A DNA stretch of 64,000 bases. Origin: Bacteroidaceae bacterium. GTDB taxonomy: Bacteria; Bacteroidota; Bacteroidia; Bacteroidales; Bacteroidaceae. The stretch's first letter is position 1; every line of letters starts with the position of its first letter. Made by a program: the position numbers and the translations under genes. The notes under the pieces are model-generated. The model was given only the letters and a program-made list of their open reading frames with translations. It had not been told where the DNA came from and did no database searches. The stretch is taken from NCBI GenBank assembly GCA_017416805.1, contig JAFQBB010000004.1:19715-83714 (forward strand). The letters run 5' to 3'. Shown here piece after piece: positions 1 through 7,699 of the stretch.

Positions 1-1479
1 CTTGGCGGTGATGGTGGCCGTTCCGGCAGCTACAGCTGTCACCTTACCCGTGTTGTCTACCATAACCACATCTGTATTGCTGCTACTCCACACGACAGAC
101 TTACCTGTTGTATCTTTATTATCTACTGTAGCAATGAGTGTGAAGTTCTCGCTCTCATCAAGAGTTACGTTGTTAAAGTTCAAAACAATACTTGAAGGAC
201 CGCTGACGTTTATTATGCGTGTTGCCTCTGCAATACCTGCCTTTGCTGTGATAACAGCTGTGCCTGCCCCTACTGCTGTAACCAAGCCATTTTCATCAAC
301 AATTGCTACAGAAGCATCTGATGTGGACCATGTAATATTTTTATCGACTGCATATACAGGAGTCAAATATGCCTCAAACTGAAAGGTCTCGCCCCAATCA
401 AGTGGCCACTCATCGTTTATCATATTGAGTTCTATGTTCGAAACAGGCGCTTCAGGAGAATAATCAGGATCATCTGATATGAAAATCTTGCGTCCGAACT
501 CGTCAGAAATTACCGCTTGGTAAACGAACACACGATAATCCCCAACCATATACTGTCTCAAAGAGCTCTCTGCAACATTATACTCAAGATCTCCCACATA
601 TGAAACAATATTCACTTTTTTATGGCATGGTACCACAATATGCAACCATCCAAGATAGCCAGGACTTTCACGCTTATCATCATACACCTGTGGATAATCA
701 ATCTCTCTGTATCTCCTTGCGCCAATCAGATAATTTGTTTCATTCAAATCCTCTCTTACGTATTGCACATTGAAGAAGTATCTTTTTGCTTGGGCATCTC
801 CCTCCCTCTCTACTACAATTTCGCATGCAACCTCTTTGTCTCCAGCTTTGGCAGTGACAGTAGCAGTTCCTGCACCTATTGCAGTAACCAGTCCATTGTC
901 AACTGTAGCTACAGAGGCATTGGATGTGGACCACACAATCTCCTTATCGGTAGCAAAAACAGGAGTTATATTTGCTGCTAACTTCCAAGTATCCCCTTCA
1001 AGTAAGTTCAAAGCCTCACTGTCAAGAGTGATAGCCGATACCTCGATAGGAATATCAGAAACGTAATCAGGATTATCTATTACAAAAACACGACATTGAC
1101 CACCAACTGCAACGACGCCTCCGGTTCTGTAAACATGATATTCCGTAACGCCAGGAATTGTATATTCCACAACACTCCAATGAGCCATCCCTTGAAGAGT
1201 TAAATCTCCGATGAATATTTTTTTGTGTATAGGAACAACTATGTGAAGACGTCCTAGTTGTTCTAAATCATAAGTTGCATTAAATCTATCAGGATATTCA
1301 TCTTCTTTATATTCCACAGCGCCCTCCAAATAGTTTTCCGCATTCAGTTCTTCTTTAGAACTGGCTATTGATACAACATTTAGATAGTAGTTTTTTTCTT
1401 CTTCAGCTTGCACAATTTGCACATTCATTGCTGCCACGAAGAAAAGCAGCATCGCCAAAACACGTTTCATTGTCTTCAT
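1..1479 (-). CDS. Secreted Big_2 (bacterial Ig-like) repeat protein, 3' end outside window
   Basis: The minus-strand frame is open from the left window edge to an ATG at 1479, so the C-terminus is missing. The product starts with a signal peptide (MKTMKRVLAMLLFFVAAMNV, then a QAEE cleavage region). It contains a roughly 190-residue unit repeated in tandem. Each unit has a domain I do not recognise (it ends in a 'LHIVVP.HKK' strand followed by a 'DPDY' or 'NPDY' linker), then a Big_2 Ig-like domain with the hallmark 'WSTSNASVATV..GLVTAIGAGTATVTAK' pattern. A third Big_2 copy runs into the edge. It is probably exported and surface-associated; adhesin or cell-wall roles are typical of Big_2 proteins but not shown here. 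Starts at 1470, 1488 or 1506 are also in frame, and the frame stays open upstream to 1866. Confidence 0.8.
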   Translation of the reverse strand, partial: MKTMKRVLAMLLFFVAAMNVQIVQAEEEKNYYLNVVSIASSKEELNAENYLEGAVEYKEDEYPDRFNATYDLEQLGRLHIVVPIHKKIFIGDLTLQGMAHWSVVEYTIPGVTEYHVYRTGGVVAVGGQCRVFVIDNPDYVSDIPIEVSAITLDSEALNLLEGDTWKLAANITPVFATDKEIVWSTSNASVATVDNGLVTAIGAGTATVTAKAGDKEVACEIVVEREGDAQAKRYFFNVQYVREDLNETNYLIGARRYREIDYPQVYDDKRESPGYLGWLHIVVPCHKKVNIVSYVGDLEYNVAESSLRQYMVGDYRVFVYQAVISDEFGRKIFISDDPDYSPEAPVSNIELNMINDEWPLDWGETFQFEAYLTPVYAVDKNITWSTSDASVAIVDENGLVTAVGAGTAVITAKAGIAEATRIINVSGPSSIVLNFNNVTLDESENFTLIATVDNKDTTGKSVVWSSSNTDVVMVDNTGKVTAVAAGTATITAK

Positions 1480-1866
1480 GTTATTCATTTCGTTTTGCTG
1501 CACCATGCTCCTGTGATGCAAGGTTTCTAATAAAGGGACAGTATTGATTCTGGCAAATACAAAAAAAGTGGAGCCGTCTGTGCCCGTTCCACATTCTGAA
1601 GGCTCTCGCATTGCCCGATTGATCGAAACGAGCAACGCCGAAAGCCCCACGTTGATGATATATAGAATAGCCACAATAAGGGCTGTCAGTATATATACAT
1701 CCCACAGGGCGTCCCTTGTTGCTTTGTTCTTAATCAATCGTTTGAATTTGCGAGATTCCCAGAATGTCAAAACCAAAGCGTACAGTAACGCCTTTCTTAG
1801 TAAATGTCTGCCCACCGCCTTTGTCCCGTTAGGGCTTCCGGCAATACGCAGTTGCAAAAATACAAA
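1480..1866 (-). promoter_or_regulatory. Long 5' leader of the Big_2 protein gene
   Basis: This stretch is clearly less AT-rich than the flanking non-coding DNA and lies between a promoter-like box (1855-1862) and the Big_2 gene. The gene's own frame stays open through it, without an early ATG, back to a TAA at 1867-1869; read that way it would encode a hydrophobic helix (ILTALIVAILYIINVGLSA). It also contains a short stem (GAGCC/GGCTC) followed by seven T residues on the minus strand (1561-1567), which looks like a weak intrinsic terminator. It may be a regulated leader or attenuator, or part of a longer protein starting at a non-ATG codon. I cannot decide between these from the sequence. Confidence 0.4.
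1855..1862 (-). promoter_or_regulatory. Bacteroidetes -7 box (TATTTTTG)
   Basis: The minus strand reads TATTTTTG, a match to the Bacteroidetes sigma-ABfr -7 consensus TAnnTTTG. No clear TTTG is present at the -33 distance. Transcription would start near 1848 and give a leader of about 370 nt before the Big_2 gene. Confidence 0.45.
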
Positions 1867-1869
1867 TTA

Positions 1870-2715
1870 ATTAGGATTTATCGCTATACTTTAATGAAAA
1901 AAAATAGAAAAATGTTTTGATGAGCGATAGCGAACTAATTATGACTGCGCAAACTGATGAGAGCTATGCTCGAATAATTGTAATTTATTTAACAGGATGT
2001 GTTGAAGAATATAAATGAAGTGCCAAATGAAGAATTAATAATGAATGATGAAAAATAGCATCTATATTCTGAGAGAAGAGGATAGACAAACAGCTATAAG
2101 CGAAACTTTTCTTTACATCTGTCGGTAATAAATCCCATACTTCTGTTTTATTCCTATTTCACCGAAGGATGAGGCTACGCAACGGGTGGATTCCTTGCAT
2201 AAATATGCACAAGGATGAAGAGAAGAGGGATTGAAAGAGGAGTTGAAAATGGATACTTCTGCTCTACCAATCCTAAACGTCCGCGGATGCGTAGGAGAGG
2301 TTTCGCTCGTGCGCAGTTGCACACGGGTGGAAGTTTAGGAGATCATCAGCGGATGTATAGGAGCGGTTCATCGGATGTTTAGGATAGGTGGAGCGGAAAA
2401 CACTGTTTAATGGGGATTACGAATGTTCTTACTGCAATCACCGAATGCATAATTATACGCCAGCCTGTATAGATATGCGGAATTGACCGCGCAAGAATCG
2501 CATATATGCGTGCAAGGTTTCGTCTTCACGAGAAATGGACAAAATCCACAAACACGACATAACAGATTGACATTCAAGTATTAAAGAATATCTTATTAGT
2601 TCTCAGACAAGACTGTCTCGGGCATGAGACAATACCTGTGAGAAAGTCTATTTTTTCTTTTTCTTTACATTGAATATGACAAAATATTTACAATATATTA
2701 CCTTGTTAAAATAAT
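1870..2715. other. Non-coding gap downstream of hisC
   Basis: No convincing gene was found. The first part is AT-rich. Positions 2283-2395 hold three imperfect copies of a GCGGATGNNTAGGAGNGG motif, starting at 2283, 2349 and about 2371. A small hairpin, TGTCTC/GAGACA, lies at about 2609-2626. A 69-codon minus-strand frame at 2113-2322 has poor composition and overlaps the repeats, so I do not call it. Confidence 0.5.
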
Positions 2716-3756
2716 TCACCTCATAGCGGCAAGGAGTGCATCGTCTTCTTCGGGTGTGCCTACGGTGATGCGCAAGCAGTTCTGGCAGAGCTGTACGCGG
2801 TGACGGTTGCGGACAATGATGCCCTTGGCAAGCAGGCGGTTGTACATGGCAGGGGCGTCTGTCATGCGGACAAGTACGAAGTTGGCATCGGTAGGATAGA
2901 TGTGCATACACTCGGGATGTGCCTCCAAAAGGGCGATGAGGCGCGCACGCTCGGCCTTCGTCTCGCTCACCCAGGCAGTTATGCGGGAATAGTCGGCCAA
3001 AAGGGAAAGGGCTGCACGCTGGGTCAGGACATTGACATTGTAGGGGTATTTCACCTTGTTGAACAACCCGATGATTTCGGTCGAGGCAAAAGCCATGCCC
3101 AAACGGATACCGGCCGAAGCCCATGCCTTGGAGAAGGTCTGCAGGACAATGAGGTGGGGATACTCCGACAAAAGGGTCAGGAAAGAGGGCTCCTCCATGA
3201 AATCGGCATAGGCTTCGTCGATGACAACCATGCCGTCGAACCGTCTGAGCACTTTCAGGAGTTCCTCCCGGGGAAGGCAGGCTCCGGTAGGGTTGTTCGG
3301 CGAACAGAGGAATATGGCTTTGGTACGTTCGTCGGTAGCGGCCAAGAGGGCATCGGCACTGAAAAGGAAGTTTCCCTCCCTGTCCGTATCGAGAAGCACG
3401 GAGCGATATGCTACGTCATTGACATCGGCACACACTTCGTACATGCCGTAGGTGGGTGCAAGGCTTACCACATTGTCCTTACCGGGTTCGCAAAAGGTGC
3501 GGAAAATGAGGTCTATGGCTTCATCGCTTCCATTCCCGAGGAAGATCTGCTCCTCGCCTACCCCCTTTATGGGGGCCAACAGGCGTTTCACCTCGGCCTG
3601 CAAGGGGTCGGGATAGCGGTTATAGGGGATGTTGTAGGGACTTTCGTTGGCATCGAGAAAGACTGTAGCATCTACACCCTTGTATTCATCGCGTGCCGAT
3701 GAATAGGGCTTGAGGTTCCATATATTGGGACGGACTAATTCTTGTAAGGATTTCAT
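2716..3756 (-). CDS. hisC: Histidinol-phosphate aminotransferase
   Basis: A 346-residue fold-type I PLP aminotransferase that converts imidazole-acetol phosphate to histidinol phosphate with glutamate as donor. Visible motifs are the N-terminal 'DANESPYN' substrate loop, '[10 protein letters not shown]', 'CSPNNPTG', 'VIDEAYADF', and the PLP-lysine segment '[15 protein letters not shown]'. The length is normal for HisC. It is the third gene of hisG-hisD-hisC but is separated from hisD by 136 bp containing a dispersed AGGAGTG-type repeat, while hisG-hisD are only 10 bp apart. hisB, often next in Bacteroides, does not follow here: the next 1.2 kb is non-coding. Cytoplasmic. Confidence 0.95.
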   Translation of the reverse strand: MKSLQELVRPNIWNLKPYSSARDEYKGVDATVFLDANESPYNIPYNRYPDPLQAEVKRLLAPIKGVGEEQIFLGNGSDEAIDLIFRTFCEPGKDNVVSLAPTYGMYEVCADVNDVAYRSVLLDTDREGNFLFSADALLAATDERTKAIFLCSPNNPTGACLPREELLKVLRRFDGMVVIDEAYADFMEEPSFLTLLSEYPHLIVLQTFSKAWASAGIRLGMAFASTEIIGLFNKVKYPYNVNVLTQRAALSLLADYSRITAWVSETKAERARLIALLEAHPECMHIYPTDANFVLVRMTDAPAMYNRLLAKGIIVRNRHRVQLCQNCLRITVGTPEEDDALLAAMR

Positions 3757-3769
3757 ATTATTCTTAATT

Positions 3770-3892
3770 TAATTGATAAGGAGTGTAGGAGGCAGGAGTG
3801 TAGGAGTGCAGACAATAGTCGTACATGCATAAGGAGATATTCATTTGATTACACTCCTAAACAATGCATCACTCCTTCCTCTTATACTACTC
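3770..3892. repeat. AGGAGTG-family repeat between hisD and hisC
   Basis: Contains GGAGTGTAGGAGGCAGGAG on one side and oppositely oriented ACTCCT motifs on the other, so the transcript could fold into a hairpin. The same motif family occurs at about 17500-17612, 45718-45905, 46339-46420 and 61690-61862. It sits inside an operon, where it might modulate the hisD/hisC ratio (inference). Confidence 0.65.
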
Positions 3893-5176
3893 CTATAACA
3901 AACTTGTCAACCGCACGGTGACTGCATTCTTGTGGGCATCGAGTTGTTCGGCGGCGGCCATGGTTTCGATGGCAGGGCCGATGGCTCTGATTCCTTCGGG
4001 GGTAATCTCCTGGAAGGTGATCTTGCGAATGAAGCTGTCGAGGCTAACTCCGCTATAGGCCTTGGCATAGCCGTTGGTGGGCAGGGTGTGGTTGGTACCC
4101 GAAGCGTAATCGCCGGCACTTTCGGGCGAAAGCAACCCGAGGAAGACCGAACCGGCATTGACCACACGGGCGGCTTGAGCCATATAGTCGGCCGTCTCGA
4201 TAATCAGGTGCTCGGGGGCATATTCGTTGGTCATCTCCATGGCTTCGTCCATATCCTTCACCAGTATCAGCTTGCTGTTTTCCAAGGATCTTGAGGCTAT
4301 CTCCTTACGGGGAAGGGCGGCCAATTGCCGGCGGACTTCCTCCTCGACGTTTGAAATCAGATGTTCGTCGGTAGTGACGAGGATGGCTTGGCTGTCCACA
4401 CCATGTTCGGCTTGCGACAAGAGGTCGGCCGCGACAAAGGCAGGATTGGCCGTAGCGTCGGCCAAGACCTCCACTTCCGACGGACCTGCAGGCATATCGA
4501 TGGCCACATCGCGCAAGGAAACCTGTTGCTTGGCGGCGGTGACGTATTGGTTGCCAGGGCCAAATATCTTATATACCTTGGGGACACTTTCGGTGCCGTA
4601 TGCCATGGCACCAATGGCTTGTACACCGCCTATCTTGAATATGCGGTTCACACCTGCCACACGGGCGGCACAGAGGATGGCGGGATGAATTTTCCCTTCG
4701 CGGTTGGGAGGGGTGCAGAGCACTATCTCCCGGCAACCGGCAATGCGAGCTGGGGTGGCCAACATGAGTACGGTGGAGAAAAGCGGTGCTGTCCCTCCGG
4801 GGATGTAGAGGCCCACTTTCTCTATAGCTACGGACTTTTGCCAGCAGGTCACTCCGGGGCGTGTTTCGATACGTTTCCCTTCAAAGCGTTGTACGGTATG
4901 GAATTTCTCGATGTTGGCATGAGCCAATTCGATGGCGCTTTTAAGCTCGGGAGATACTTGGGCTATGCCCTCTTCCATCTCGTCGGGGGTGACGGAAAGG
5001 GTGTCCAACTGAACTTTGTCGAACAGGGCCTCGTACTCAATGACGGCACGGTCGCCCTCTTGGCGTACGCGATCAAGCACCTGACTCACCGTGTCGCGAA
5101 GAGCATTGACATTCAGGGTCGGACGCTTGAGCAGTTCGCCCCACGATTCCTTATTCGGATATTTAATGATTTTCAT
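3893..5176 (-). CDS. hisD: Histidinol dehydrogenase
   Basis: A 427-residue zinc enzyme that oxidises L-histidinol to L-histidine with two NAD+ in the last two steps of the pathway. Diagnostic blocks are present: 'GGTAPLFSTVLMLATPA', 'GPGNQYVTAAKQ', 'DMPAGPSEVEVLAD', 'LLSQAEHGVDSQAILVT' with the metal/catalytic Glu-His pair, and 'TNHTLPTNGYAKAYSGVS'. Full length, cytoplasmic. The start lies 10 bp after the hisG stop, so the two are almost certainly cotranscribed and under the upstream attenuator. Confidence 0.96.
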   Translation of the reverse strand: MKIIKYPNKESWGELLKRPTLNVNALRDTVSQVLDRVRQEGDRAVIEYEALFDKVQLDTLSVTPDEMEEGIAQVSPELKSAIELAHANIEKFHTVQRFEGKRIETRPGVTCWQKSVAIEKVGLYIPGGTAPLFSTVLMLATPARIAGCREIVLCTPPNREGKIHPAILCAARVAGVNRIFKIGGVQAIGAMAYGTESVPKVYKIFGPGNQYVTAAKQQVSLRDVAIDMPAGPSEVEVLADATANPAFVAADLLSQAEHGVDSQAILVTTDEHLISNVEEEVRRQLAALPRKEIASRSLENSKLILVKDMDEAMEMTNEYAPEHLIIETADYMAQAARVVNAGSVFLGLLSPESAGDYASGTNHTLPTNGYAKAYSGVSLDSFIRKITFQEITPEGIRAIGPAIETMAAAEQLDAHKNAVTVRLTSLL

Positions 5177-5186
5177 TGCGACAGTA

Positions 5187-6038
5187 TTAAAAAATCATTT
5201 TCTCAATGGGAAGAACCAATATACCTTCTGCACCGAGGGCTTTCAGCTTGCCGATGATTTCCCAAAAACGTTTCTGGTCGAGTACCGTATGTACCGAACT
5301 CCAACCCTCTTGGGCCAAAGGCATCACCGTGGGGCTTTTCATACCAGGAAGCACTTCGATGATTTCTTTCAGCTTTGCGGTCGGTGCGTTCATCAGGACA
5401 TATTTCTTGTCCTCGGCCGTCTTTACCGCCTCGATACGGAAAAGGAGTTCGTCGAGCACTTCTCTCTTTTCGGCAGAGAGGGCCTTGTTGCCAATGAGGA
5501 GAGCTTCGGACTTCATGACCACCTCTACTTCGCGCAGGTTGTTGCTGACCAATGTTGAGCCTGAACTGACGATATCAAAGATGGCATCGGCCAATCCTAT
5601 ACCGGGGGCAATCTCTACGGAGCCGGTGATGACATGGATGTCTGCCCGGATATTGTTTTCTGACAAGAAATCCTTCAATATTTCGGGATAGGAAGTGGCA
5701 ATCTTCTTCCCTTCAAACCATGAAAGGCCGGGATAATCAACCGCCGCAGGTATGGCCAGTGAAAGACGGCATTTGCTGAAACCAAGGCGACGTACCACTT
5801 CGGCGTCTTCCTTGCGCTCCATATATTCATTTTCGCCTACAATACCCAAATCGGCCACTCCACTGGCTACCGATTGGGGGATATCGTCATCGCGGAGGAA
5901 AAGAACCTCGACGGGGAAATTGGGAGATTGTACCAACAACGTTCTTTTAGAAGAACTGAGTTTGATGTCTGATTCGCGCAAGAGCTCCATAGTCTCCTCG
6001 TACAGACGTCCTTTTGATTGTACTGCAATTCTTAGCAT
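5187..6038 (-). CDS. hisG: ATP phosphoribosyltransferase, long form (HisG_L)
   Basis: A 283-residue protein catalysing the first, committed step of histidine synthesis: ATP plus PRPP to phosphoribosyl-ATP. It has the catalytic core ('LRIAVQSKGRL', 'GVADLGIVGENEYME', 'ATSYP', 'SGSTLVSNNL' PRPP-binding loop) and a C-terminal ACT-like regulatory domain ('LMNAPTAKLKEIIEVLPGM' onward) that marks the long, hexameric, histidine-inhibited type. HisZ is therefore not needed. It is the first structural gene behind the his leader peptide and terminator. Confidence 0.96.
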   Translation of the reverse strand: MLRIAVQSKGRLYEETMELLRESDIKLSSSKRTLLVQSPNFPVEVLFLRDDDIPQSVASGVADLGIVGENEYMERKEDAEVVRRLGFSKCRLSLAIPAAVDYPGLSWFEGKKIATSYPEILKDFLSENNIRADIHVITGSVEIAPGIGLADAIFDIVSSGSTLVSNNLREVEVVMKSEALLIGNKALSAEKREVLDELLFRIEAVKTAEDKKYVLMNAPTAKLKEIIEVLPGMKSPTVMPLAQEGWSSVHTVLDQKRFWEIIGKLKALGAEGILVLPIEKMIF

Positions 6039-6070
6039 AAGTCCTATATATAATTATTTCATTTATCAAC

Positions 6071-6103
6071 AAAAAAAGAAGCCCCCTTCCGGTAGGGCTT
6101 CTC
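6071..6103 (-). terminator. his operon attenuator terminator
   Basis: On the minus strand this is the stem AGAAGCCC...GGGCTTCT followed directly by seven T residues, between the leader peptide and hisG. Its 5' arm contains CCTACCG (6090-6096), complementary to CGGTAGG just after the leader peptide stop (6149-6155). An alternative antiterminator can therefore form, as in classical leader-peptide attenuation. Confidence 0.85.
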
Positions 6104-6148
6104 GTCTATCGTTGTCTGACATAGTATCCTGCACAAACACCGCTCCGA

Positions 6149-6155
6149 CCTACCG
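6149..6155 (-). promoter_or_regulatory. Antiterminator arm of the his attenuator
   Basis: The RNA reads CGGUAGG immediately downstream of the leader-peptide stop codon. It is an exact 7-nt complement of CCUACCG in the terminator 5' arm (6090-6096). A ribosome stalled at the His codons upstream would leave this arm free to disrupt the terminator. Confidence 0.75.
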
Positions 6156-6158
6156 AAA

Positions 6159-6206
6159 TCAATCGACGGGAAGATGATGATGGTGATGGATAAAAGTCTG
6201 AGTCAT
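6159..6206 (-). CDS. hisL: Histidine leader peptide, 15 residues
   Basis: A 16-codon frame on the minus strand encoding MTQTFIHHHHHLPVD and a TGA stop, with five consecutive His codons. It lies 27 nt downstream of a perfect Bacteroidetes promoter and about 120 nt upstream of hisG, and is followed by an antiterminator arm and an intrinsic terminator. Role (established for enterobacterial his operons, inferred here): when charged tRNA-His is scarce the ribosome stalls on the His run and transcription continues into hisGDC. It is not homologous in sequence to the enterobacterial HisL; the resemblance is in design. Confidence 0.9.
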   Translation of the reverse strand: MTQTFIHHHHHLPVD

Positions 6207-6232
6207 TATCTTTTTCTTTTTTTAATTTGCTG

Positions 6233-6264
6233 CAAAAATAGACATTCCGATTGACAAATGCAAA
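6233..6264 (-). promoter_or_regulatory. his operon promoter (TTTG-N20-TATTTTTG)
   Basis: On the minus strand TTTG (6261-6264) is followed after exactly 20 bases by TATTTTTG (6233-6240), a full match to the Bacteroidetes -33/-7 consensus. The predicted start is about 20 nt ahead of the leader peptide ATG. Confidence 0.85.
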
Positions 6265-6306
6265 CAATTTGAGGTCTTTTCTTTCAAAACATCCACTTTT
6301 TCTCTA

Positions 6307-6783
6307 TCAATCCTCCAATTCGCATGTTTCAAACCCCATTTCTTCACGTGCTTTCTCGGGAGAGAATGTGAAATAGGTACACTGGGCTTTCGTACAAAGT
6401 TCCCCATCCTTATTATATATACATGCCTCAATGACCACGATATTGCGCCGTTGCTCAATGACCTCGGCCTCGAGGTTTATGTATTCGTCGTTGGTGGAGA
6501 TGGGACGCTTGTATTGGGTTTCCATCTTTGAGGTCACCCCTGCCCGTTGAAGTTTCCGCATCACCGCCCATGCACATATCTCATCCAACAACACGGCCTG
6601 GATACCCCCATGAAGCGTATTGATCCATCCTTGATATTCGGCGCGGGGAGTCCAACGGCTCACCACCTTGCCACCCTCTTCGTAAAACTCCATCTTCACC
6701 CCGTAAGGATTGGTTGGAGCACATCCGAAACAATAGTAGCCTTCACGATTCAGCCAAGGGTTCTTTATCTTCTTTTTTTCCAT
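6307..6783 (-). CDS. PaaI-family hotdog-fold thioesterase
   Basis: A 158-residue single hotdog domain. Visible features are 'YCFGCAPTNPYGVKMEF' at the N-terminus, the conserved 'WINTLHGGIQAVLLDEICAWAV' block with the H-G-G and downstream Asp typical of PaaI/4HBT acyl-CoA thioesterases, and a C-terminal 'LCTKAQCTYFTF' strand. It likely hydrolyses an acyl-CoA in the cytoplasm; the substrate cannot be named. It is monocistronic and sits between the his promoter and a ridA terminator on the same strand. Confidence 0.85.
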   Translation of the reverse strand: MEKKKIKNPWLNREGYYCFGCAPTNPYGVKMEFYEEGGKVVSRWTPRAEYQGWINTLHGGIQAVLLDEICAWAVMRKLQRAGVTSKMETQYKRPISTNDEYINLEAEVIEQRRNIVVIEACIYNKDGELCTKAQCTYFTFSPEKAREEMGFETCELED

Positions 6784-6810
6784 CGTTTATTTATAGAACT
6801 TTCCTATACT

Positions 6811-6860
6811 TTTTTTCTCCCCTACCTGAAAAAACTTTTTTCCAGACAGGGGAGAAAAAT
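6811..6860 (-). terminator. Intrinsic terminator of ridA
   Basis: An inverted repeat TTTTCTCCCCT...AGGGGAGAAAA with poly-A/T on both sides, 36 bp beyond the ridA stop; it could work in both directions. The inner CCTACCTGAAAA...CCAGACA segment recurs near 32780-32826, so this is also a member of a dispersed terminator-like repeat. Confidence 0.75.
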
Positions 6861-6895
6861 AACTCATGCTTTTGTAGCCTCCACAAAGAGGAGAA

Positions 6896-7276
6896 TCAGC
6901 CACGCACAGCAATGCTCTCAATCTCGACCAAAGCCCCCTTCGGGAGTTGCTTCACGGCAAAAGCCGAACGGGCAGGATAGGCACCGCTGAAATAGCAGGC
7001 ATATACCTCATTCATCTCTACAAACATTGAGATATCAGCCAAAAAGACGGTAGTCTTCACCACATTGTCCAACGTCAGACCTGCCTCGGCAAGCACAGCC
7101 TTGATATTCTCGAACACACGGGTTGTCTGTTCCTTTATACCCCCTTCAACAACTTCACCCGTAGCAGGGTTTACAGGAATCTGACCAGAGAGAAACACCA
7201 TGTTTCCAACCTCGACAGCTTGGCTATAAGGACCGATTGCAGCTGGAGCATTGGGAGTTGAAATAATTTTTTTCAT
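6896..7276 (-). CDS. ridA: RidA family enamine/imine deaminase
   Basis: A 126-residue YjgF/YER057c/UK114 protein. Motifs: 'TPNAPAAIGPYSQAVEVGNMVFLSGQIP', 'QTTRVFENIKAVL', and the C-terminal 'YPARSAFAVKQLPKGALVEIE' containing the arginine that binds the substrate carboxylate and the active-site glutamate. It hydrolyses reactive 2-aminoacrylate and related enamines released by PLP-dependent dehydratases, protecting PLP enzymes. Normal length, cytoplasmic, transcribed alone and ended by the terminator at 6811-6860. Confidence 0.94.
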   Translation of the reverse strand: MKKIISTPNAPAAIGPYSQAVEVGNMVFLSGQIPVNPATGEVVEGGIKEQTTRVFENIKAVLAEAGLTLDNVVKTTVFLADISMFVEMNEVYACYFSGAYPARSAFAVKQLPKGALVEIESIAVRG

Positions 7277-7483
7277 CTTACCTTTTTTTGTTTATAATTA
7301 ATGAATAGTTGGATTCCTAACCGTAAATCAAGCGCTAAATTACAGTTTTCTCACTCTACCCCATGAACAAAAGTAAGTTTTTTACGTTCATTTAACATCA
7401 GCATTCCGCTATCCCTCCACCAAAAAGAATCGTACAAAAACAAAAAAATATAAAGAATTGGCGTTTATATGCAAAAATATAAC

Positions 7484-7491
7484 TATCTTTG
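7484..7491 (+). promoter_or_regulatory. rho promoter -7 box (TATCTTTG) and long leader
   Basis: TATCTTTG matches TAnnTTTG; a TTG lies at 7458-7460, slightly further upstream than the usual spacing. Transcription from about 7498 would give rho a leader of about 150-200 nt. Long leaders are common in Rho genes, which are often autoregulated; no specific site is identified. Confidence 0.55.
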
Positions 7492-7699
7492 CACCATCAA
7501 ATATAGGAGCACCCACATTTTATTGGATTACAGCCCCTACAAGAAATTATTCAAACAGAGATTTATCAGACCCTACAACCTTTCAGCCAACTGTAACGCA
7601 TTGAAAGCATGCGCCGTGTGGTATATATACCTATAATCTTACGGCATGACAATGGGCAGTACTGAAATGTTGGATTTCACAAATCACATAGTAACAAGT

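Noticed and set aside
1544-1870. 108-codon plus-strand frame in the Big_2 leader
   Set aside because: Opposite strand of a region open in more than one frame; no start context and no family features.
2113-2322. 69-codon minus-strand frame
   Set aside because: Overlaps degenerate repeats, has no family features and no promoter.
2800-5257. 300- and 298-codon plus-strand frames opposite hisC and hisD
   Set aside because: Shadows of conserved histidine genes on the other strand.
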